A stretch of DNA of 22,667 nucleotides from Amoebophrya sp. AT5.2. Its lineage: Eukaryota; Sar; Dinophyceae; Syndiniales; Amoebophryaceae. The stretch covers positions 1 to 22,667 of the forward strand of contig RXOD01004414.1 of the NCBI GenBank assembly GCA_005223375.1, in the 5' to 3' direction. Each line of letters starts with the position of its first letter. The first letter of the stretch is position 1. A program made the position numbers and the translations under genes. The notes beneath the pieces were generated by a model. That model saw only the letters and a list, made by a program, of their open reading frames with translations, searched no databases and was not told the origin of the DNA. Below are positions 16,359-22,667 of this stretch, one piece after another.

Positions 16359-16404
16359 GCATTCCCTCGTCCAAGGAAGAGTCCGTCGACACACGACTTG
16401 GAGA

Positions 16405-19400
16405 ATGTCGCGTTTCGCGCAACGTCGCTTCTGGCTTTGGTTCTATTGCGCCAAGGTTGTCTCTTTCATCCTTTTGGAACAGGAGCGAGGCTCTGAGGTT
16501 CGTGCCGTCGGCGGCCAAAAACGGGGGAAAAACAGAAAGAAACTATTGCCCGAGGACGTGCGAGAGCTGGTCACTTCAGCTGAGAACAAACGGACGACTC
16601 ATGGAGGAGCAACCCCTTTGACGCAGGAGCCCGGCCAGCACCCGAAGCCGAACGCCACAGTGCAACAGGGGAGAAATACCGATCATGGCGGGGCTAAAAC
16701 ATCTTCTCCTGAATCCGATTCTGCTGCGGGCGCTCCGGCGCGAGCAGCTGCAGCTGCAGCACAGTCATATATTGCCCACATGAGTTTTTTGGAGCCCGAA
16801 ACCTTTGCGAAACACACACACTTTGTATTGGTCCCGCTTGCAGCAGATTTCGAAGCGAATCCAGACCCAGCGTCCATCAGCAGGTTCGTCACCGCTCCCA
16901 GCGACTCGGTGGACTACAAGATTTCGCACTATACCAGCCGAGATTTCGTCACGTCCATGATTGCGTCCTCGTCTCCACCGCCGTCGACGATGCCCCCGCG
17001 CGAACGAAAGCCATCGTCCGGTGGGGCGACCTCGAAATGGAAGCCTGCAGCGCGCAGTGCGGTTGTCACGGACACGGTCGAGGGCAGACAGTTCGTGCGA
17101 CTGCCGTACTGGTGGGCCCCGACAATGATTCCCTTTGATTACCATCATTCCACGCCGGAAGGTGGAGCGGAGGATCGATCGCACGGATCCTTGAGCGCCC
17201 ACGAGCAGGAGGCGTTCTTGAGCTGTGAAGCTGAGGGCGGGGAGGCCGAGGTTGAGGACGGTACTAACGCAAGTTTCGGCAGTGCACCGGATCCGGAAAC
17301 ATTCAACACACCGACGAGTCCGCCGGAGGAAGATACTGACATAATGTTGGAGCTGGTCAGCCTCAAGGGTAGGCTTGCGCGACAACTGTCCGTGTCCAGT
17401 GCGACGACGACGTCGGCGGCATCGTCTTGTGGGGGAGGCGCGGGTGGCAGCTCAGTGGTGGACAGCTCGTCTTACGTCGACACGACACCTGGCGGTTCAA
17501 GTAGCAGCGGCACAGCATCCGAGTCGCCAATTTCATGCATCTGGCCTACCGGCACCAGTGTCGCTGCCAACCCTACGACAAGGACCAGCGGTCGAGACCG
17601 GGGGGAGGGGGAGCGCACGCACGAGCCTCACCAGCGACACCTCCTCCCTACGCTCACTGGAGTCGTGAACACGACGTCGCGCTGTGTCTCTCCGGTCGCA
17701 GAAACCAGCGCGAATCTGCTCAAGGTGGAGCAGAATGCCGTAGTTCCCGTGTATGCTATCTACGCAGAGCTTGATCGCGATCCGCACCATCAGTTGAGCA
17801 AGAAGAGCGGCCAGCGCCTGATCACGGAGGACGTCGGGGCTCCTGGTGCTGGCGCTGAACGTCGTGAATCTGAAACTGGTTCATCTACAACTTTGGAAAA
17901 AGAACATGAGAAACAGAAAGGGTTTCTCTACATCTACGACGACAAGCTCGGGAGAATGACTCAGCTCCTCCTCGACATGAGGTCTTTCTCCTGCGAGACC
18001 TCCTTCGAAACTGCCGCCGAGAATGCGGAGGCGCTTGTCAACTTTGCAAAGACGCGGTGCGCTCCTGGGACGACGCGGCTTTTCGGCGCAGCGAATGGAC
18101 GTCGTCGGCTTTTCGGCTTTTCGGCTGCTGCAATGTTTGGTTCGGCGTCGCTGATGCTGCTGGCTCAATCATTGATGGAAATTATGGCTTCGCCTGGAGA
18201 AGAAGACAAGGAGATAATGTGGCCCTTCGAGGAGTATAACGGACATGCGCTCCCGGAGGTCTGGCGGTTGCGCGGCCACGACGCGGAAGTCCTGCATCTG
18301 TTGCAGAAGATGCGCGTGCTTCTCCCGTACTTTGAAAATCAGGACGACTGTTTGCGACAAACTACGGACGCTCTCGCTTGCCGTGGGGGCGGGGCGTTGC
18401 GTGATCGTGCTCCTGATGTTGGCGGTGGCCGCGGGGGTCGCGGGGACGACGAGACCGGTGCGCCAGCTTTCACTCGCGCGGCGGAAAGCGAAGTTGCGCA
18501 GACACGAAGCTTTCTCAAGAACAGGGACCCGATCCAGTTTTTTCAGGCCGCAAGCAAAATCAGCAAGTTGGCACTGAGCTGGCGGCGAAATAAGCAGCTT
18601 GTGACGGCGACGGCGGTGCAGCAACCTCCCCCGCAGCCGGGGAATAGCAATAAGAGCAAAACCAATACCAAGCCCGAGACGGCGACGGCCGCAACAGTCG
18701 GATGCTCAGGGAGGGCGGACGCGCCAGGTGAGGACAAGACACAGTCGGTCCACCACCTCGAGGGCGGCACGACGCCTCAGAGCCAGTATTGCCAGCCCGT
18801 TCAGCCTTCGCCCGGCGCACCGGCAATACCGATAGTGCAGCAAGAGCAAGTCCAACACCAACTCAATCACATGATGCCAGCAGGTCTCGATCGATGCTGG
18901 CCAACTGCCGCTTGCGGGCATGATCAAGACCCTCCTGATGACCGAGCTGCGCAATCCCGCCAGCCGTCGGGGGATTCTCGACCAGTAGAGGACAGCCGGC
19001 AACTTCTCTACTTGTCCGCACGGCAGCGACAGCAGCCCGCTGGCGCCGGAACCGTACCAGAGGCGCAGCGCGACCGCGAGCAGCAAAAACAAACTATTAC
19101 GCCGCAAACACTTCACCTCGGAAGCGGAACTACAACTCCTATACCTGCTCCGGCGCGCGATCGCGAACGATTGGAGGTGGCGTCTTCATCTGCCGGCTCT
19201 ACAACCGGAGTTCTCGGATACGGCTTGTTGCGGCGCAAGACGAGCGACAGTGGACACTTCCACGGTCGGGGTGGCAGACTGCCTTCCTGTCAGGAGGAGG
19301 AGGTACTCGAATTCTCTGGAGGGGAATCCGCAGGAGGCCTGCGGCCAGGAAGATCAGGCGCGTCCTCAATGAAGGCGCTGGAGGACGATGGCAACAGCCG

Positions 19401-21744
19401 CGTTTCTATGAACAAGGAGCAGACCGCAGAAGGGAGACGGCGGGCCACGCGACATACAGTCGATGTCGTAGTCTTGCAGGAAGTAGACGGCAATCACTTC
19501 TCTGCACACAGGCTCCGCAATCTTCCTGAGAAAACGAAAGTCTGCAGGTTTTCAGAAATGATTTCGCCGCCAGGCGGAACCATCTTTCCGCTGAACGACT
19601 ACGCTGGAGGCGCTTCATCCAGAAGCTGTGCGGCGCCGGAACCTTTTGCGGCGAACGCCGTGGCCGCCTTAACGACGGCAAAAGAACAGGCCGAAATCAA
19701 CTACCCTGCGGGTAATCTCCGTCCTGCGTTGCAGTGGTTCCCACGTGCAAAATGCGTCAGGGGCATGACGACTGTGTTGCAGGGTCATGAGACGCTTGGG
19801 CAACTCCTTGCATTGGACGGCAATCCCGATAACATAACGTTCAAACTGAAGCATTGCTCACCACCGGTGGCTTCTGAGAATGGTTCTTCCATTTCCACCG
19901 CCGGCGGTACCACTTGCGGCGAGCATGATATCGACCCGGAAAGAAGAATCTGCAGCGAGACGCCGGAGAAAAAGAGGCTCGCACAGCAAGTTAAAAACGC
20001 AGAGGACAAGAACATGGCCGCTGAGAGCATGCTGCAGAAGGCACAAGCACTCGACTCCAGCTTTGGCAGTGACCCGCGCCGGTTCCGGATTTCTATTGCC
20101 GGTGCCGGAGGACGAGGAGCTGAAGTATCCGAAAAATGGTTCTCCTGCCAGGAGCGCCTTGATATGCAGGGTCCGGTCACCCGCGTTGGAGGGATTGCTG
20201 CTGCTGCTGGCCGTAACGCGGGCGGTGGTGCAAGGCGACAACGAAATAGGCAAGGGTGGAGCCGCTCCTATTACGACCACGAAGGTGAGTACGAGGACTA
20301 CCCCTACCCGTACCAACATCATCGTTGGGGTCGCAGTGAGAAAGAGTCCGTGATGAATTCTGACTCGTCTCGCCCCCGCGCTTGTTACCACGAGATGACG
20401 AAAGGTGGAGGGAAAGGTAAAGGCTTTCTGGCGGCGGCGGGCAGTCCTGCTCGCAGCGGTCGGGCCCAGGAGTCTGACGAGCAAGAAATTCAGGCTCTCG
20501 GCGGGCCCGGGCCGCGACCAAGTACTAGGGTTCCGACCGACGAGCTCCACCGTTATCCCGGCGTGCATCTCGGGGACGACGTCTACTCGGCGACGTTGCC
20601 GCAGGAGCAACAATACGGCTACAACGGGGAAAATCCAGGAGCGGGCCTCGTTTTCGGGGGGGTACCGATACCACTACCGCACCGCGCAGACCAGGTTGGT
20701 TTTCCGCCGCGGCATGTTCCTCAGATGATGCATGCCCCGACCACCTCCACGGCATCCAAACCACCAGCAGGAGAGTCGGTGTCGGCGCCATCTTGGGCAG
20801 GTGGAAACTGTTGGGAGGCGTCCTCGTTGTTTGGCCCGTCGTTGCAGTCTGCATATGCCGGTATGATTGCCAGTGCCTCCAGTAGCACCGGTCTCGAAAA
20901 TCACGAGCACTGCCGCAGTTCGTTGATGCACGACACGCATTACTTCCAGAATAGCCCCGGCGCAAGCGGGAGAACAACAGAACACGAAAAATGGAACGCG
21001 GATGCAGAACAACAACGTCATGCCGACGGTACACCAAATAACGATCGAAGATGGGGCTCTTCGTCTTGGGAAAGCTGGAGCAGCACAATGGAACCAGCTG
21101 CCGGGGGCGAGCCCCAGCAGGCGTCCTTAAAACCGTATCTCCCCGGTGCGCTGGGCGCAGTTGGCATGGTAGACGCAACGACGGGTATTGTTGTCCCCAT
21201 GACGGTCGTCGCATTCGCGCCTCCTCCCGCTCCGGCTGGGGTGATCGCGACGCCAGGCGCAGTTACCGGCTTCGGGCTTGATGCCGAAAGCGGCATGGTG
21301 ATTCCGGTGGATATGACGGGCGGATCATTGTACTTCTCTTCCGCGCAGCAGCCACCGTGGATGGATTCGTGTTCTTCTGCAACGGATCTTCAGCAAGAGC
21401 AACAGCAAATGCACATGGCCCCAACGATGTGGGCCACCGGCAATTGTAGCGGTTCTGGCGGGTCGAACGCCTCGCAGGTTTGGGATTGCTCGTCGCCGTC
21501 TTCTTGCTGGGAGTTGTCATGGATGAATCAGCAACAGCAGCAGACGATGGCAATTCCCGCATGGGGCGCGGCTCCGCCTCCGCCGGCGGCTCTCCAGCAG
21601 CTGAACTCGGGATCACAACACGTCGCGTGCGCGTGCGCGTGGCCCGAGCCAGAGCGGGGAGATGCCAACCGCGGGGGACAGAAACTTTCTCCAAGAAGAC
21701 GTGGCGCGGCCACTCTTCGCGGGCCCCCTCGCAGCGCGCAGTAA
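16405..21744 (+). CDS. Giant protein of unknown family (1,779 residues)
   Basis: The ATG at 16405 gives MSRFAQRRFWLWFYCAKVVS and a hydrophobic core ending FILL, which resembles a signal peptide or anchor. Three islands look folded: about 121-253 (AHMSFLEPETFAKHTHFVLV and later VRLPYWWAPTMIPFDYHH), 505-732 (FLYIYDDKLGRMTQLLLDMR, a hydrophobic helix near 568-594, RGHDAEVLHLLQKMRVLLPY), and 1018-1152 (VDVVVLQEVDGNHFSAHRL and HETLGQLLALDGNPDNITFK). Disordered Ser/Gly/Gln-rich linkers separate them. Residues about 1266-1314 are Arg/Tyr-rich. The last 250 residues are rich in Trp, Met, Gln and Cys and contain a duplicated motif, VDATTGIVVPM (about 1588) and LDAESGMVIPV (about 1624). No known domain is recognised. 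The Arg-rich final 40 residues may be read-through into an intron if a downstream exon exists. Confidence 0.72.
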   Translation: MSRFAQRRFWLWFYCAKVVSFILLEQERGSEVRAVGGQKRGKNRKKLLPEDVRELVTSAENKRTTHGGATPLTQEPGQHPKPNATVQQGRNTDHGGAKTSSPESDSAAGAPARAAAAAAQSYIAHMSFLEPETFAKHTHFVLVPLAADFEANPDPASISRFVTAPSDSVDYKISHYTSRDFVTSMIASSSPPPSTMPPRERKPSSGGATSKWKPAARSAVVTDTVEGRQFVRLPYWWAPTMIPFDYHHSTPEGGAEDRSHGSLSAHEQEAFLSCEAEGGEAEVEDGTNASFGSAPDPETFNTPTSPPEEDTDIMLELVSLKGRLARQLSVSSATTTSAASSCGGGAGGSSVVDSSSYVDTTPGGSSSSGTASESPISCIWPTGTSVAANPTTRTSGRDRGEGERTHEPHQRHLLPTLTGVVNTTSRCVSPVAETSANLLKVEQNAVVPVYAIYAELDRDPHHQLSKKSGQRLITEDVGAPGAGAERRESETGSSTTLEKEHEKQKGFLYIYDDKLGRMTQLLLDMRSFSCETSFETAAENAEALVNFAKTRCAPGTTRLFGAANGRRRLFGFSAAAMFGSASLMLLAQSLMEIMASPGEEDKEIMWPFEEYNGHALPEVWRLRGHDAEVLHLLQKMRVLLPYFENQDDCLRQTTDALACRGGGALRDRAPDVGGGRGGRGDDETGAPAFTRAAESEVAQTRSFLKNRDPIQFFQAASKISKLALSWRRNKQLVTATAVQQPPPQPGNSNKSKTNTKPETATAATVGCSGRADAPGEDKTQSVHHLEGGTTPQSQYCQPVQPSPGAPAIPIVQQEQVQHQLNHMMPAGLDRCWPTAACGHDQDPPDDRAAQSRQPSGDSRPVEDSRQLLYLSARQRQQPAGAGTVPEAQRDREQQKQTITPQTLHLGSGTTTPIPAPARDRERLEVASSSAGSTTGVLGYGLLRRKTSDSGHFHGRGGRLPSCQEEEVLEFSGGESAGGLRPGRSGASSMKALEDDGNSRVSMNKEQTAEGRRRATRHTVDVVVLQEVDGNHFSAHRLRNLPEKTKVCRFSEMISPPGGTIFPLNDYAGGASSRSCAAPEPFAANAVAALTTAKEQAEINYPAGNLRPALQWFPRAKCVRGMTTVLQGHETLGQLLALDGNPDNITFKLKHCSPPVASENGSSISTAGGTTCGEHDIDPERRICSETPEKKRLAQQVKNAEDKNMAAESMLQKAQALDSSFGSDPRRFRISIAGAGGRGAEVSEKWFSCQERLDMQGPVTRVGGIAAAAGRNAGGGARRQRNRQGWSRSYYDHEGEYEDYPYPYQHHRWGRSEKESVMNSDSSRPRACYHEMTKGGGKGKGFLAAAGSPARSGRAQESDEQEIQALGGPGPRPSTRVPTDELHRYPGVHLGDDVYSATLPQEQQYGYNGENPGAGLVFGGVPIPLPHRADQVGFPPRHVPQMMHAPTTSTASKPPAGESVSAPSWAGGNCWEASSLFGPSLQSAYAGMIASASSSTGLENHEHCRSSLMHDTHYFQNSPGASGRTTEHEKWNADAEQQRHADGTPNNDRRWGSSSWESWSSTMEPAAGGEPQQASLKPYLPGALGAVGMVDATTGIVVPMTVVAFAPPPAPAGVIATPGAVTGFGLDAESGMVIPVDMTGGSLYFSSAQQPPWMDSCSSATDLQQEQQQMHMAPTMWATGNCSGSGGSNASQVWDCSSPSSCWELSWMNQQQQQTMAIPAWGAAPPPPAALQQLNSGSQHVACACAWPEPERGDANRGGQKLSPRRRGAATLRGPPRSAQ

Positions 21745-21759
21745 CACGAGGGAAGGAGA

Positions 21760-21765
21760 AATAAA
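21760..21765 (+). promoter_or_regulatory. AATAAA motif after the stop
   Basis: A canonical eukaryotic polyadenylation hexamer lies 16 nt after the TAA at 21742-21744. Its use in this lineage is uncertain, and the same hexamer occurs elsewhere in the window, including inside coding sequence. Confidence 0.25.
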
Positions 21766-21893
21766 GGTGGACTGGAAGGGAGGCGAGAATGCAAAAAGTC
21801 GCCTCGGAGGCGGGCGACGAAAGCAGGCACATTTGCGAGGAGAAACGACACGATGCTACTTACAGTTACACCTTTTTCTTTGATTTTTTTCAG

Positions 21894-22109
21894 ATCGGAA
21901 AGGCGAGCAAAGCCAAAGCGACGCCTTCGCGCACATGGACTTCGCCAGCCTCGACGCGGGATTCGGCCGGCACGCAACCGCACCGGGGCGTGCCAGCCGA
22001 ATCCCGCGTCGAAGAGGGCTACTTTTTACTTTTTACGCCGACTGAAGACCTCCTGCGAAGTGAGCGAAACCTAACGATGAAACAAGGGATTTACGATTTT
22101 TTTATGTAG
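21894..22109 (+). CDS. Possible downstream exon of the giant gene (weak)
   Basis: A strong acceptor (TTTGATTTTTTTCAG, ending 21893) precedes GC-rich, coding-like DNA in which all three frames are open for 50-70 codons. A GTAACA donor at 21741, just before the stop of the giant ORF, would join it in phase 2 to a basic frame starting SERRAKPKRRLRAHG and ending at 22074. The frame ending at 22109 (VEEGYFLLFTPTEDLLRSER) looks better by composition but needs another donor. The exon contains the large hairpin. Frame and reality are unresolved. Confidence 0.25.
   Translation: MGKASKAKATPSRTWTSPASTRDSAGTQPHRGVPAESRVEEGYFLLFTPTEDLLRSERNLTMKQGIYDFFM
21951..22012. repeat. Large inverted repeat: 25-bp arms, 12-nt loop, one mismatch
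   Basis: The arm 21951-21975 (starting TCGACGCGGGATTCGGC) is the reverse complement of 21988-22012 (ending GAATCCCGCGTCGA), except for one C/A mismatch at 21968/21995. The loop is AACCGCACCGGG. The GC-rich stem would fold very stably as RNA or as a DNA cruciform. It lies downstream of the giant ORF and its AATAAA. It could be a 3'-end structure, a foldback mobile-element remnant or an intronic element. Confidence 0.9.
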
Positions 22110-22405
22110 TAGCAGGATTGGCACGACCTGGTGCACTTCTGATAGAAGATAATGAGTGCAATATAAGGTTGAGGCCGACGCCGACGGGCCAGGCCCTCCC
22201 GTTTCGTGAAGGGATTTCGTCATGGCACTACTACCGTACCAGTACCACTTTTCTTTGAAGTTTCAGCTGGATTCTCGCTCTAGCATGCGTAGCCGTAGCG
22301 CAGCGCGGCTGGGGCGGCGGCTTTTCCGCACTAAAGTTTACGTCGTAGATGTAGAAACCTGGACTATAATCGATTCCTATCCAAGAACGTCGTGTAACAA
22401 AAGTG

Positions 22406-22425
22406 AGATGATCATGATCAACTTA
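22406..22425. repeat. GATC-containing palindrome TGATCATGATCA (approximate position)
   Basis: A 12-nt perfect palindrome. A related copy, TTGATCATGCTCAA, lies about 155 nt further on, near 22564. No function is assigned. Confidence 0.45.
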
Positions 22426-22506
22426 CAGCAAACTGAAGCCCAAGAACGTAAACGAGAACGCTCGAACAACAAAAGGAAAAGCCATCTATGGAGCTGGAGC
22501 TTGTTC

Positions 22507-22520
22507 ATATATATATATAT
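22507..22520. repeat. (AT)7 microsatellite
   Basis: Seven AT units form an uninterrupted dinucleotide run in the AT-rich flank. A TTAATTA / TAATTAA inverted repeat follows at about 22529-22550. Confidence 0.85.
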
Positions 22521-22667
22521 TTAGTTGCATTAATTAAGCCTCCTAATTAACAAAATCTACTTGTTGATCATGCTCAACCCACCGAGGGTCCAGTTGCATT
22601 CTGAAAATGGTTAAATCAAGATTAATAATTCTTCCTCTTCCCAACCCAAAATTCATCTAGGCTCCCC

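Larger units (their letters stand above)
15615..16404. other. Spacer between the two giant ORFs
   Basis: About 790 nt, AT-rich from 15900 onward, with an A10 run just after the upstream stop and T-rich tracts near 16128. It holds a possible small gene (15716-16072, listed separately), a 10-bp palindrome GAAGTACTTC at 16239-16248, a repeated CTGAAGTAG at about 16208 and 16227, and a TATA-like motif before the next gene. Confidence 0.5.
22110..22667. other. AT-rich 3' flank, no supported gene
   Basis: A 100-codon ORF at 22222-22524 (starts MALLPYQYHFSLKF) ends in Lys/Arg-rich and then Ile/Tyr-repeat residues encoded by the AT microsatellite. I do not consider it a gene, though its first 45 codons could be an exon. 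The end of the window is strongly AT-rich. Confidence 0.5.

Noticed and set aside
22222..22524. 100-codon + ORF near the window end
   Set aside because: Its end is encoded by the AT microsatellite and it has no recognised motif. It was left as unsupported.
1..22667. tRNA, rRNA, snRNA, spliced-leader RNA, CRISPR, transposase or reverse transcriptase
   Set aside because: I scanned by eye for tRNA B-box patterns, spliced-leader sequence, regular repeat arrays and characteristic protein motifs and found none. A covariance-model search would be decisive.

Overview
The window looks like nuclear DNA from a eukaryotic protist, most likely an alveolate of the dinoflagellate lineage. A syndinian such as Amoebophrya would fit, but that is inference only. 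The reasons are: long GC-rich coding blocks separated by AT/T-rich spacers; short GT-AG introns that interrupt a eukaryotic enzyme domain; very long Ser/Ala/Gly-rich proteins; a RanBP2-type zinc-finger array of a kind common in alveolates; and all recognisable genes on the + strand. No bacterial operon signals, tRNA, rRNA, CRISPR array, transposase or dinoflagellate spliced-leader sequence was seen.

Layout. 1-1583: pyrimidine-rich, with at most the 3' end of an upstream gene. 1584-5981: a multi-exon diacylglycerol kinase (DGK) gene. Its catalytic and accessory domains lie on separate exons, and phase-matched introns (2109-2223, 4033-4254, 4417-4515) join them. An upstream exon encodes a membrane anchor; a first exon (1584-1696) and a last exon (5650-5981) are plausible. 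5982-7012: spacer. 7013-9892: a 959-residue protein with nine RanBP2-type zinc fingers. 9893-11045: spacer that may hide a small multi-exon gene. 11046-15614: a protein of about 1,522 residues with an N-terminal coiled coil and a very long disordered tail. 15615-16404: spacer with a possible small gene at 15716-16072. 16405-21744: a 1,779-residue protein of unknown family with an N-terminal hydrophobic segment. 21745-22667: 3' flank with a striking 25-bp hairpin, then AT-rich DNA.

The genes do not form an obvious pathway. The DGK would convert diacylglycerol to phosphatidic acid at a membrane. The zinc-finger protein is probably an RNA- or protein-binding factor. The two giant ORFs have no recognised function. 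I found no convincing new molecular system. The most unusual items are the hairpin at 21951-22012, the mixed zinc-finger array, and coding-like fragments in the spacers that would need short or very short introns.
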